Shown one piece after another: positions 26,417 through 34,641 of a stretch of DNA of 44,952 bases (positions are counted from its first letter, which is position 1; the number at the start of each line of letters is the position of its first letter). This DNA is from Oscillospiraceae bacterium (GTDB taxonomy: Bacteria; Bacillota; Clostridia; Saccharofermentanales; Saccharofermentanaceae), in assembly GCA_902775565.1 (NCBI GenBank), contig CACYMP010000019.1:1-44952 (forward strand). Reading direction: 5' to 3'. The translations under genes and the position numbers were made by a program. A model generated the notes under the pieces. The model made no database searches. It saw nothing but the letters and a program-made list of their open reading frames with translations, and was not told the origin of the DNA.

Positions 26417-28015
26417 TCAAATCCAAAGCATTGCTTTCTCGGCAAATCTTGCACCCAATATGCTCTTATTCTGCGGATGCAATTCAAACGGTTCAGACAG
26501 ATCTTTTGCGCTTACTGATGCACACAAAGGAACCATCTCCGGCGCGTTAAGCTGCATCTCCTGGACAGTTTTCCATCCGTCCTGGATAGTAAGCCCGTCA
26601 TCGGGGAATCCTGTCGCGATATCGCCGTTCTTTCCGTTTGCCGGATCGTCGAAATCAGCCATAACAGTGCAGATGATGGGAAGATCGTCATTAAACACTT
26701 CCCTGAACTTGAGCACCATCGCCTTGAACTTCTCGTCGTAACGTCTGGGATCGTTGGCATTGGATTCTCCCTGATACCACCAGATACCCTTCATCGCAAG
26801 ATCCTTTACGGGAAGCACGGAAGACTGGAAGAGAGCAGACGGGATCCACTGGGCCATGAAGAATCTGTCTTTCTCAATGGCAGTCCTTGATCCGACCTTG
26901 TATTTCCATTTGCCTGTAAGATCTATCTTCTTATCGCCTGATCTTACAAAGTACTTATGCTCCGGAAGGAATGCGCCGCATCCGTGCTCGACAAGCAGTC
27001 TTACCGCGATAAGATTCCTTCCGGGTCTTAACACCTTCGAAGGGAAAGGATATTTCCTCGGCGGATAGCAGTAACCTGTGGTACCGACCTGGATCCCGTT
27101 TATGTATGTGATGTCGGAATCGACCATCTCGCCGAGATATAAGAATGCATCCTCATCCCTGATATCGCCTTCTTCAAGCTCAAATTCACGGTAGAGCCAG
27201 ACGCTTCCTAAAAAGATATCGCTGTCACTCGTATTCTTAATAAAAGGCACTTCGATCTCTGACGCATCTTCAGGTATGGAATTCTCAAATCCTTTACCCA
27301 TATCGCCGTTTAATGTATCGACCCACGCAGCCTGTGTAATATCCTGATTCTTCAGGAATTCCTGGACTTTGCCGTCTTCCATGAAAGGCTTCGCATCCTC
27401 GCGGAACTTACCGAATCCGTCAAGAAGATCCAAGGGCATCCACGCTTCGATCGAAGCTCCGCCCTGCGCCGCATGGACAAGGCCGATCGGGATACCGAGC
27501 TTGTCATAGAGTCTTTTTGCTGCGAAGAAACCGACAGCGCTGAAATCCATGAGCTCGCTGCCGCATGCTTTCGTCCACGGATTGACGGGAAGGCTTGCCT
27601 TCTTTGTGGGATCCAGCCTGTAATCAGGCGTCAGCAGATACTGCCTTACATATGGATAATCGGACGCCTTTACTTCCTCCTCAGTCACATCAAGAGTCCT
27701 GTATACGGGAAGCTCCATATTGGACTGTCCGGAAAGATAGTAAACATCGCCGAAACATACGTCATCATATGTTATTGATTCTGCCCCGCAGGCAACGGTC
27801 AGCTTATACCCGGTACCCGCTTCGTGAATGCCCAGACCGCATACAAATTCACCGTCTGCTGCAGGAGTTTTGTACTCTTCCTTTGCGCCGTCCTTTTCGA
27901 GCGTAACGGTAACATCACCTTCTGCCTTACCGAAAATACGGGCCTGCTTACCTCTTTGAAGTATCATTCCGTCTCCGAAGATACCTGCGGGAACAAGTTT
28001 ACATAGATCACTCAT
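26417..28015 (-). CDS. SGNH carbohydrate esterase (sialate O-acetylesterase family)
   Basis: 532 residues. The catalytic serine lies in YYLSGQSNMELP and the WYQGESNAND block is typical of the SASA/DUF303 family; the likely catalytic His is in FELHPQNK near the C-terminus. A beta-sandwich jelly-roll inserts between (about 245-370). Such enzymes remove O-acetyl groups from sialic acid or, in fibre-degrading bacteria, from xylan. The GH115 partner points to acetylated glucuronoxylan. No signal peptide, so intracellular. First gene of the two-gene operon; a transporter is not encoded nearby. Confidence 0.88.
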   Translation of the reverse strand: MSDLCKLVPAGIFGDGMILQRGKQARIFGKAEGDVTVTLEKDGAKEEYKTPAADGEFVCGLGIHEAGTGYKLTVACGAESITYDDVCFGDVYYLSGQSNMELPVYRTLDVTEEEVKASDYPYVRQYLLTPDYRLDPTKKASLPVNPWTKACGSELMDFSAVGFFAAKRLYDKLGIPIGLVHAAQGGASIEAWMPLDLLDGFGKFREDAKPFMEDGKVQEFLKNQDITQAAWVDTLNGDMGKGFENSIPEDASEIEVPFIKNTSDSDIFLGSVWLYREFELEEGDIRDEDAFLYLGEMVDSDITYINGIQVGTTGYCYPPRKYPFPSKVLRPGRNLIAVRLLVEHGCGAFLPEHKYFVRSGDKKIDLTGKWKYKVGSRTAIEKDRFFMAQWIPSALFQSSVLPVKDLAMKGIWWYQGESNANDPRRYDEKFKAMVLKFREVFNDDLPIICTVMADFDDPANGKNGDIATGFPDDGLTIQDGWKTVQEMQLNAPEMVPLCASVSAKDLSEPFELHPQNKSILGARFAEKAMLWI

Positions 28016-28045
28016 AATCGGGTATAACCTTTCTAGTTTTATCTG

Positions 28046-28073
28046 ATTATAACGATTATATACTTAAAGCAAA
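28046..28073 (-). promoter_or_regulatory. Promoter of the esterase/GH115 operon
   Basis: -35 TTTGCT (28068-28073), 16-bp spacer, -10 TATAAT (28046-28051). It lies immediately after the tRNA-Glu terminator. Confidence 0.5.
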
Positions 28074-28103
28074 ATAAAAAGAGTGTCCGTTAAGACACTC
28101 TTC
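28072..28103 (-). terminator. Terminator of tRNA-Glu
   Basis: Minus strand AAGAGTGTC ... GACACTCTT stem followed by TTTATTTT, about ten bases after the tRNA. Confidence 0.85.
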
Positions 28104-28110
28104 AAAAAAC

Positions 28111-28185
28111 TGGTGACCCCAAGCGGATTCGAACCGCTGATTGCGCCGTGAGAGGGCGCCGTCTTAACCACTTGACCATGGGGCC
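28111..28185 (-). tRNA. tRNA-Glu (CUC anticodon)
   Basis: 75 nt with encoded CCA. GGCCCCA pairs with TGGGGTC (one G:U), the anticodon loop is CTCTCAC, and the T arm is GCGGTTCGAATCCGC. CUC reads GAG only. Confidence 0.93.
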
Positions 28186-28204
28186 GTTTGACTTTTGCCC
28201 GTGT

Positions 28205-28233
28205 ATATTACCACAGGTTTAAGTCAGACGCAA
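28205..28233 (-). promoter_or_regulatory. Promoter of tRNA-Glu
   Basis: -35 TTGCGT (28228-28233), 17-bp spacer, -10 TAATAT (28205-28210), about 20 bases before the tRNA and right after the citrate synthase stop. Confidence 0.7.
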
Positions 28234-28243
28234 GCATTTTAAG

Positions 28244-29599
28244 TTATCTCTCGTTCATCGGAACGTAAGGTCTTCTCTTATTAACGCACTTGAATGCGGG
28301 ACGCATGATCCTTCCGCCGCTTACGAGCTCTTCGATCCTGTGTGCGCTCCATCCCGCGATCCTTCCGCATGCGAACAACGGAGTAAAGAGTTCCTGCGGG
28401 ATACCGAGCATCGAGTAAACAAGTCCTGCAAAATAGTCCACGTTTGCGCAGACGATCTTATCATTCTTCTTTACTTCATGGAACACATCGGGAGCGAGCT
28501 TCTCAACACGCAGATAAAGATTGAAAAGATCCATGTTGCCGGTCTCTCTTGCAAGAAGCTCGGCATACTTTCTGATGGTAACGGTCCTCGGATCGGAAAG
28601 CGTATAAACGGCATGTCCGATACCGTAGATCAGACCTGAACGGTCGAAAGCCTCTTTCTTGAGGATCGATGTGAGGTAAGCCCTTATCTGGTCTTCATCT
28701 TTCCAGTTGCTTACATGCTCTCTTAAGTCCTTCATCATGCCGTAAGCCTTGTTGGATGCACCGCCGTGCTGCGGACCTTTGAGAGAGCCTACGGCAGCCG
28801 CTATAACGGCATATGTATCAGAACCGGTCGAAGATACCGCATGTGTAACGAAAGTAGAGTTGTTGCCGCCGCCGTGCTCAGCATGAAGCACGAGCATGAG
28901 ATCTAATATCCTTGCCTCGAGTTCGGTGAACTTTCCGTCGGCACGCATCAGATAAAGAATGTTCTCAGCGGTATTGTACTCAGGCTTCGGATCGTGAATA
29001 TAAAGGCTGTGATGCTCGATATAGTGCCTTCTTGCCATGTAGGCATAAGCTATCAGCACCGGGAATCTTGCGATAAGTTCCGTGCACTGTCTGACGACAT
29101 TCGGGATATCTGTCGCATCAGGATTATCGTCATACGAATAAAGAGCGAGAACGGATCTTGCGAGCTTGTTCATGATGTCCGGAGACGGAGCCTTCATGAT
29201 CATGTCTTCAGTGAAGTTCTCGGGAAGCCTTCTTACGCTTGAGAGAAGATCGTTGAAGTCTGCAAGTTCTTCCTTAGTGGGAAGGTCGCCTGTAAGCAGA
29301 AGGAACGCGATCTCTTCAAAACCGAATCTCTTCTGTGGGAAGAAACCGTTAACGAGTTCGGAGATCTCATAACCCTGATAAAAGAGCTTTCCTTCAACAG
29401 GGATCCTGTCGGCATCGTCAACGATGTAGCTCATGACTTCACCGACCTCGGTAAGACCTACGAGTACGCCTGTTCCGTCGTTGTTGCGCAGACCGCGCTT
29501 AACGTTGTATTTCGTGTACAGATCGGGATTGATATGCGATTTGACGCTCGCGATATCAGCGATCTTATTTATAAGCTGTTCTTTCTGTTCCTGATTCAT
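28244..29599 (-). CDS. gltA: Citrate synthase
   Basis: Condenses acetyl-CoA and oxaloacetate to citrate. 451 residues, with an N-terminal extension of about 50 residues before the conserved IPVEGKLFYQGY (the G(Y/I)xI segment). The active-site regions are HAEHGGGNNSTF and GPQHGGASNKAYG, with the expected histidines. The catalytic Asp segment lies in the EAFDRSGLIYGIGHAVY to PRTVTIRK region. It directly follows the aconitase gene (49-base gap), so citrate and isocitrate formation are made together. No isocitrate dehydrogenase gene is in the window; the pair probably feeds 2-oxoglutarate and glutamate synthesis. Confidence 0.93.
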   Translation of the reverse strand: MNQEQKEQLINKIADIASVKSHINPDLYTKYNVKRGLRNNDGTGVLVGLTEVGEVMSYIVDDADRIPVEGKLFYQGYEISELVNGFFPQKRFGFEEIAFLLLTGDLPTKEELADFNDLLSSVRRLPENFTEDMIMKAPSPDIMNKLARSVLALYSYDDNPDATDIPNVVRQCTELIARFPVLIAYAYMARRHYIEHHSLYIHDPKPEYNTAENILYLMRADGKFTELEARILDLMLVLHAEHGGGNNSTFVTHAVSSTGSDTYAVIAAAVGSLKGPQHGGASNKAYGMMKDLREHVSNWKDEDQIRAYLTSILKKEAFDRSGLIYGIGHAVYTLSDPRTVTIRKYAELLARETGNMDLFNLYLRVEKLAPDVFHEVKKNDKIVCANVDYFAGLVYSMLGIPQELFTPLFACGRIAGWSAHRIEELVSGGRIMRPAFKCVNKRRPYVPMNER

Positions 29600-29648
29600 A
29601 TGATCACATCCTGTCCGGATATACCGGTGTTACTGTTTGAGGCCGCTC

Positions 29649-31586
29649 TTATGCGTGCTGCTCTCTCGTAAAGTTCAGAAGTCCGCCAGCGAGGAGCATA
29701 CCGCACTGTCTGTCGGAGATGCTGAGCGTAGTTGCGAAATCATAGCCCTGAGTCTTGTTTGTAACGATGACGGGCTTGCCTTCCTTTGCAGCCATGACCT
29801 GATTCCTTGCGTCCTTGATCTCGAGTTCATCGAGGAGACCGAGTTTGTCGTAATCAGCCTTATCATTGAAAACGAGCGGAAGGATTCCGTTGTTGATGAG
29901 GTTTGCCATGTGGATCCTTGCGAATGAGAGTGCGATAACGCCCTTAACTCCGAGCTGGAGAGGAGCGAGCGCAGCATGCTCACGCGAAGAGCCCTGACCG
30001 TAGTTCTCACCGCCGATGATGAATCCGCCGTTGTTCTCCTTTGCTCTCTTAGGGAACTCCTCATCACAAGGTGTGAGGCAGAAGTCTGCAAGATAAGGAA
30101 CGTTGCTTCTGTAAGGCAGGAGCTTTGAGTTCGAAGGCATGATATGGTCTGTTGTGATATTGTCCTCGAGCTTGATCAATACCTTGCCGTCAACCTCTTC
30201 GCCGAGCTTTGTGTTTACCGGGAAAGGCTTGATGTTAGGGCCTCTTACGACCTCGACATCGCTGCTTGATTCAGCGGGCATGATGACCATGTTGTCGTTG
30301 ACCATGAAGTTCTCGGGCATCTCAACTACCGGAGGTTCACCGAAATCAGCGGGGTCTGTGACAACACCTGTGATAGCTGCGACTGCAGCAACCTCAGGGC
30401 TTACGAGATAGATGGAAGCGGACTTTGTTCCGGATCTTCCATAGAAGTTTCTGTTGTTTGTACGCAGTGATACGGCATTGGTCTTAGGTGACTGTCCCAT
30501 ACCGATGCAGGGTCCGCAGCCGCACTCGATGATCCTTGCGCCTGCAGCGATCATGTCGGAAAGAGCTCCGTTCTCCGCGAGCATATTGAGTACCTGCTTT
30601 GAGCCTGGAGCGATAACGAGCGATACGTCAGGAGCTACAGTGTGTCCCTTGAGGATAGCTGCTACCTTGAGCATGTCGTAAAGTGAAGAGTTGGTGCATG
30701 AACCGATGCAGCACTGGTCAACCTTGAGACCTGCGACTTCCTTGATGGAAACGACCTGGTCAGGCATGTGGGGCTTGGCGATGAGAGGTCTTAATGTTGC
30801 GAGGTCGATCTCGATCTCCTCATCATAAACAGCGTCTTCATCTGCTTTGATCTCAGACCATGCATCTTCCCTGTCCTGAGCCTTAAGGAAAGCTCTTGTA
30901 ACCTCATCAGAGGGGAAGATGGAAGTTGTTGCACCGAGCTCAGCGCCCATGTTTGTGATGGTAGCACGCTCAGGAACTGAAAGTGTCTTAACACCGTCGC
31001 CCGCATACTCGATGATCTTGCCTACACCGCCCTTAACGGTCATGATGCGGAGAACTTCGAGGATGATGTCCTTTGCTGTTGCCCAGTTGCCGAGCTTGTT
31101 CTTGAGAGTTACACGGACCATCTTAGGCATTGTGATGTAGTAAGGACCGCCGCCCATTGCTACTGCAACGTCAAGTCCGCCTGCGCCGATGGCGAGCATT
31201 CCGATACCGCCGCATGTAGGTGTATGTGAGTCGGAACCGAGAAGAGTCTGTCCCGGGATACCGAAACGCTCAACGTGTACCTGGTGGCAAACACCGTTGC
31301 CCGGACGGGAAAATCTAATTCCGTGCTTTGCTGTTACTGTCTGGATGTACTTGTGGTCATCTGCGTTCTCAAAACCTGTCTGAAGCATGTTGTGGTCAAT
31401 GTACGCAACGGAAAGCTTTGTCTTAACGCGGTCAACACCGATGGCCTCGAACTGGAGGTATGCCATGGTACCCGTAGAGTCCTGTGTAAGCGTCTGGTCG
31501 ATCCTGATCGAGATCTCCTCGCCTGCCTTCATCTCACCGGATAAAAGGTGATCCTTGATGATCTTCTGTGAAATTGTCATACCCAT
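29649..31586 (-). CDS. acnA: Aconitate hydratase (aconitase)
   Basis: Isomerises citrate to isocitrate through cis-aconitate with a [4Fe-4S] cluster. 645 residues, the short mitochondrial-like bacterial type. Cluster ligands are visible: the Cys of CIGSCTNSS and the pair in CGCGPCIGMG. Substrate and cofactor regions include GSDSHTPTCGGIG and the C-terminal swivel motif YGQGSSREHAAL. Start ATG 31586 follows AAGGAGG. Cytoplasmic. First gene of the acnA-citrate synthase operon. Confidence 0.95.
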   Translation of the reverse strand: MGMTISQKIIKDHLLSGEMKAGEEISIRIDQTLTQDSTGTMAYLQFEAIGVDRVKTKLSVAYIDHNMLQTGFENADDHKYIQTVTAKHGIRFSRPGNGVCHQVHVERFGIPGQTLLGSDSHTPTCGGIGMLAIGAGGLDVAVAMGGGPYYITMPKMVRVTLKNKLGNWATAKDIILEVLRIMTVKGGVGKIIEYAGDGVKTLSVPERATITNMGAELGATTSIFPSDEVTRAFLKAQDREDAWSEIKADEDAVYDEEIEIDLATLRPLIAKPHMPDQVVSIKEVAGLKVDQCCIGSCTNSSLYDMLKVAAILKGHTVAPDVSLVIAPGSKQVLNMLAENGALSDMIAAGARIIECGCGPCIGMGQSPKTNAVSLRTNNRNFYGRSGTKSASIYLVSPEVAAVAAITGVVTDPADFGEPPVVEMPENFMVNDNMVIMPAESSSDVEVVRGPNIKPFPVNTKLGEEVDGKVLIKLEDNITTDHIMPSNSKLLPYRSNVPYLADFCLTPCDEEFPKRAKENNGGFIIGGENYGQGSSREHAALAPLQLGVKGVIALSFARIHMANLINNGILPLVFNDKADYDKLGLLDELEIKDARNQVMAAKEGKPVIVTNKTQGYDFATTLSISDRQCGMLLAGGLLNFTREQHA

Positions 31587-31616
31587 GGAAATAATCCTCC
31601 TTCTTTTAGCCTTGCA

Positions 31617-31625
31617 ATTATAGCA
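31617..31625 (-). promoter_or_regulatory. Extended -10 promoter of acnA
   Basis: TG-C-TATAAT (hexamer 31617-31622). The -35 region is only T-rich. Confidence 0.5.
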
Positions 31626-31683
31626 TTTTTAAATATAAAAAAGAGGTTATGCCTGCAAACAACCGTAAATTTCAATATTTACA

Positions 31684-31712
31684 ACAAAAAGACCTTTTTC
31701 GAGGTCTATCTT
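31684..31712 (-). terminator. Terminator region of short AGACCT stem
   Basis: AGACCT / AGGTCT stem with a T run on each strand side, in the gap between acnA and the methyltransferase gene. On the minus strand it lies upstream of acnA's promoter-distal side, so it most likely ends the transcript arriving from the acnA promoter's opposite neighbour, that is, the minus-strand methyltransferase unit ending at 31749. Confidence 0.65.
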
Positions 31713-31748
31713 TTTATCAAATTGTTTAATCAGTTAAAGGAGAAAACG

Positions 31749-32522
31749 TTACTTGCGCTTGGAGGAAAGCACATAACCGGTTATCGCGGATGCCGCTGCG
31801 GCGTTTAAGGATTCGGCTTTCCCGGGCATGGGTATCTTTACAAGACGTGTGCATTTTGCTGATGTCTCATCAGATAATCCCCTGCCCTCATTGCCGATGA
31901 GATATGCCGCAGGAAGCCTGATATCAGCCTCTTTGAGGTCCTCTCCCTTAAGATGCATGGCAAGAGAATCTATTCCTTTTTCAGCGAAAAAAGCGAACGC
32001 ATCATCCATTGAGGAAGTAACAAGAGGCAGATGCCAGACAGAACCCATCGAAGCCCTTATGGTCTTCTCATTGAACGGATCGCATGTCGAAGGCGACATA
32101 ATTACGGCCGTGAAATCAAAAGCGTCCGCCGTTCTGATTATGGTCCCCAGATTGCCGGGATCCTGTATGTCTTCAAGCACGGCATATATGTCGTTTCCGT
32201 CTCCCCTGTAAGGGATCTTTGCTTCAAGGACAGGCTGTTTTACTATGCATGCAATGCCCTGCGGATTGACCGTTGAAGCGATCTTTTTGAAGCAGTCGTC
32301 ACTTAAAGCAGTAACTTCAGCACCGTTTGCGTGACTTTCTGCCCATGAGATATTTTTCTCCGTAACGATGACTTCGCAAGGCTTTATCCCGGAATCGAAA
32401 GCATCCCTGCAGAGCCTCTCTCCCTCAAGAAAGACAAGGCCTTCACGGCGTGCATTCTCACGCTTGTGGAGCGATACGAGCCTTTTTACTTTTGAATTGT
32501 CGCGGCTGGTGATGATGTTCAT
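31749..32522 (-). CDS. TrmH/SpoU-family RNA 2'-O-methyltransferase
   Basis: Transfers a methyl group from SAM to a ribose 2'-OH in rRNA or tRNA. With start ATG 32522 (MNIITSRDNSKVKRLVSLHK) it is 257 residues. An N-terminal substrate-binding domain is followed by the SPOUT knot with its three motifs: DPGNLGTIIRTADAF, LIGNEGRGLSDE and IPMPGKAESLNAAAASAI. The exact target is not known. The A of its ATG is also the last base of the TGA stop of the preceding zinc-ribbon gene (TGATG), so the two are translationally coupled. The longer frame starting at 32579 is rejected because it would overlap that gene. Confidence 0.9.
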   Translation of the reverse strand: MNIITSRDNSKVKRLVSLHKRENARREGLVFLEGERLCRDAFDSGIKPCEVIVTEKNISWAESHANGAEVTALSDDCFKKIASTVNPQGIACIVKQPVLEAKIPYRGDGNDIYAVLEDIQDPGNLGTIIRTADAFDFTAVIMSPSTCDPFNEKTIRASMGSVWHLPLVTSSMDDAFAFFAEKGIDSLAMHLKGEDLKEADIRLPAAYLIGNEGRGLSDETSAKCTRLVKIPMPGKAESLNAAAASAITGYVLSSKRK

Positions 32523-33178
32523 CACAAAAGTCCGCCAGTCCCGCCCGCGATCGACAAGGCCAGATAAGTTATCACGCACAAAGGAATGAGAAATCCAATA
32601 AACATTCCTTTCGCTATCTTTTTCCTTCTAATGGAGAACACGAGAACGAAAATGGAAAATCCAAGGATGGCCATCGTGGCAAAAGCGCCCAGAGCGACAT
32701 CTTCGGAAGAACCGCCGCTGAACATCACTACAAGTAAGATCAGGCCGAGTATTGCGGTCGTTATCGAACTGACTATCGTAAGTATCCTTGAAAAGACTGT
32801 TCTTCCCTCAGGAGCACCATAGATGGGAGCAGACGGATGAGTATATACGGGGGCCTGATATGCCGGCATCGGCTGCATCGGAAGCATGGGAGCATACTGC
32901 GGCTGTGAAACGTACTGCGGCTGGTGTACCATAGCCTGCTGAGCCTGATATGCGTTCATGGCATTACGGCCATAAACAGAATCTGACGGATATACCGGAG
33001 TTACGGCAACAGGCTGAAATCCTTGAGCGAAAACGGGCGCCGTAGAATGTGCAGCCACAGGTGCTGCAGGTGACGCCTGTTCAGCCTCCGGGGCTGCCGG
33101 TGCATTGACTCTGGTTCCGCAATTCTCACAGAACAATGAATCATTGAGTATCTCGGATCCGCACTGTTTGCAAAACAT
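32522..33178 (-). CDS. Zinc-ribbon membrane protein
   Basis: 218 residues. An N-terminal zinc ribbon (C3, C6, C17, C20: FCKQCGSEILNDSLFCENCG) is followed by an Ala/Pro/Gln/Tyr-rich linker (about 26-125). Three membrane helices occupy about 132-155, 161-183 and 193-213. This plan is common in Firmicutes, but function is unknown. GGGGGA precedes ATG 33178. It has its own promoter and is coupled to the methyltransferase gene downstream. Its PQ/Y-rich linker resembles the tail of the 1030-residue protein at 12315-15407 in composition. Confidence 0.82.
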   Translation of the reverse strand: MFCKQCGSEILNDSLFCENCGTRVNAPAAPEAEQASPAAPVAAHSTAPVFAQGFQPVAVTPVYPSDSVYGRNAMNAYQAQQAMVHQPQYVSQPQYAPMLPMQPMPAYQAPVYTHPSAPIYGAPEGRTVFSRILTIVSSITTAILGLILLVVMFSGGSSEDVALGAFATMAILGFSIFVLVFSIRRKKIAKGMFIGFLIPLCVITYLALSIAGGTGGLL

Positions 33179-33216
33179 ATATGTTCCCCCTTCAGAACTG
33201 TAAGAGCTCTGGAAAA

Positions 33217-33245
33217 ATCATAGAATAACGCGGCCTATTTGGCAA
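33217..33245 (-). promoter_or_regulatory. Promoter of the zinc-ribbon/methyltransferase operon
   Basis: -35 TTGCCA (33240-33245), 17-bp spacer, -10 TATGAT (33217-33222), immediately after the rplT terminator. Confidence 0.65.
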
Positions 33246-33249
33246 GAAA

Positions 33250-33277
33250 AGAAAAAGCGCGGGATAATTCCCGCGCC
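33250..33277 (-). terminator. Terminator of infC-rpmI-rplT
   Basis: GCGCGGGA / TCCCGCGC perfect stem (33257-33264 with 33269-33276) and a TTTTTC run on the minus strand. Confidence 0.92.
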
Positions 33278-33302
33278 TTGATCATTCTTATGAACTGTAA
33301 GA

Positions 33303-33659
33303 TCAACCGAGTGCAGCCTTTGCCTTCTCTACGAGAGAAGCGAAGCTTGCAGCATCTGTGATAGCGATATCGGAAAGGATCTTACGGTCGAGATCGATGC
33401 CGGCCTTCTTAAGACCGTTCATGAATCTTGAGTAGCTCATATCGTTGAGACGGCATGCAGCATTGATACGAACGATCCAGAGCTTTCTGAAATCTCTCTT
33501 CTTGTTTCTTCTGTCACGGTAAGCATAGTTGCCGGACTTGAGAACCTGCTGATTAGCTACCTTGAAAAGCTTGCTCTTATGGCCCCAGTAACCCTTGGCA
33601 GCCTTAAGGATCTTATGATGACGAGCCCTTGTACGGATTCCTCTTTTTACTCTTGACAT
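33303..33659 (-). CDS. rplT: Ribosomal protein bL20
   Basis: 118 residues, highly basic. [19 protein letters not shown] and the [20 protein letters not shown] block are diagnostic. It binds 23S rRNA during early 50S assembly and in Firmicutes also represses its own operon by binding the infC leader. Last gene of infC-rpmI-rplT. Confidence 0.98.
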   Translation of the reverse strand: MSRVKRGIRTRARHHKILKAAKGYWGHKSKLFKVANQQVLKSGNYAYRDRRNKKRDFRKLWIVRINAACRLNDMSYSRFMNGLKKAGIDLDRKILSDIAITDAASFASLVEKAKAALG

Positions 33660-33680
33660 GACCTTGTCCTCCTAACCGAA

Positions 33681-33878
33681 TTAAGCGTAAGGAATCATCT
33701 TCTTGATGATTCTTGCATTTGAATCAGCGCAAACTTCGCTGTGTCTCAGATGTCTCATTCTCTTTGTAGGTCTCTTGCTAAGAATGTGGCTTCTGAACGC
33801 CTGCTTGTGAAGGACCTTACCGGAACCTGTCACCTTAAATCTCTTCTTAGAAGAACTGTGTGTTTTCTGCTTAGGCAT
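33681..33878 (-). CDS. rpmI: Ribosomal protein bL35
   Basis: 65 residues, basic. MPKQKTHSSSKKRFKVTGSG is the typical start and RPTKRMRHLRHS is conserved. Sits between infC and rplT with short gaps (16 and 21 bases), as in most bacteria. Confidence 0.98.
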   Translation of the reverse strand: MPKQKTHSSSKKRFKVTGSGKVLHKQAFRSHILSKRPTKRMRHLRHSEVCADSNARIIKKMIPYA

Positions 33879-33894
33879 GTGTTTATCCTCCTGG

Positions 33895-34419
33895 TTATTT
33901 TTTCTTTGCCGGCGACAGGTACATTACCATGTTCCTGCCTTCTATCTTTGGCTGTTTGTCAATCGAACCGTATTCTTCGACGCCCTTGGCGAATTCCGTC
34001 ATGACCTCGAAGCCTTTATTCTGGAAAGCCATCTCACGGCCTCTGAATCTTATGTTGACCTTGACTCTGTCTCCGTTGCTCAGGAACTTGATGACAGCCT
34101 TGCGCTTGACTTCGATATCGTGTACATCGGTCGTAAGCTTTAAGCCGATTTCCTTGAGCTCAGTCTCCTTCTGCTTCTTCTTCGCTTCTTTCTCTTTCTT
34201 TCCCTTCTCGAAAAGGAATTTCTTGTAATCCATGATCCTGCATACAGGATTCTCAGGATTGGGCGAAATGCAGACCAGGTCGAGTTCCGCTTCCTCAGCG
34301 CGGCTCTTTGCCTCTTCGAGCGGTACAACACCGATCATGTTGCCTTCTGCATCAATAAGGCGGACCTGCGCGAATTTGATCGAATCATTGATCAACTGAT
34401 TCTCGTTAGCCTTTGAGAT
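33895..34419 (-). CDS. infC: Translation initiation factor IF-3 (probable AUC start)
   Basis: About 174 residues. IF-3 binds the 30S subunit and checks start-codon and initiator pairing. The N-domain (INDSIKFAQVRLIDAEGNMIGV) and C-domain (KEIGLKLTTDVHDIEVKRK; VNIRFRGREMAFQ) are clear. The open frame could begin at GTG 34428, but that GTG lies within the GGGAGGTG ribosome binding site. ATC at 34419 is eight bases after GGGAGG and is the likely start. Non-AUG starts (AUU/AUC/AUA) are known for infC and let IF-3 limit its own translation. First gene of the operon behind the L20-type leader. Confidence 0.95.
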   Translation of the reverse strand: MSKANENQLINDSIKFAQVRLIDAEGNMIGVVPLEEAKSRAEEAELDLVCISPNPENPVCRIMDYKKFLFEKGKKEKEAKKKQKETELKEIGLKLTTDVHDIEVKRKAVIKFLSNGDRVKVNIRFRGREMAFQNKGFEVMTEFAKGVEEYGSIDKQPKIEGRNMVMYLSPAKKK

Positions 34420-34433
34420 AGTAATCACCTCCC

Positions 34434-34604
34434 GTTTAAATCTTAAATTTCTAAATCTACAAAAAAAGAACGGATAAAATCCGTTCTCTCATAACAGCCC
34501 TGCCTTAAGATAAGGCAACCCTCTATAGGTTTTTAACTATTAACCTCTTTACAGCCCAAAGGCGCTTGAGGTGAGAAACGGATGTTCTTCTTTTCAACGT
34601 GCTA
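34434..34604 (-). promoter_or_regulatory. L20-type leader of infC-rpmI-rplT with internal terminator
   Basis: About 170 transcribed bases precede infC. They end in a clear intrinsic terminator (34461-34488) and, upstream, contain pairing segments (GCCTTATC...TTAAGGC near 34505-34520). In Bacillus-type operons L20 binds such a leader and favours termination, giving feedback control. The position before infC, size and terminator support this. Leader membership was not tested against a covariance model. Confidence 0.75.
34461..34488 (-). terminator. Attenuator terminator in the infC leader
   Basis: Minus strand AGAACGGAT / ATCCGTTCT stem with a three-base loop followed by seven T, lying between promoter and infC. 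Confidence 0.88.
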
Positions 34605-34633
34605 ATAATAAATAATGTCTGCGGCAATGTCAA
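34605..34633 (-). promoter_or_regulatory. Promoter of infC-rpmI-rplT
   Basis: -35 TTGACA (34628-34633), 17-bp spacer, -10 TATTAT (34605-34610), just after the rnhB stop. Confidence 0.82.
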
Positions 34634-34641
34634 GGCATTTT

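Noticed and set aside
32523..32579. Longer N-terminus for the rRNA methyltransferase
   Set aside because: Would overlap the zinc-ribbon gene; the TGATG junction and family start support 32522.
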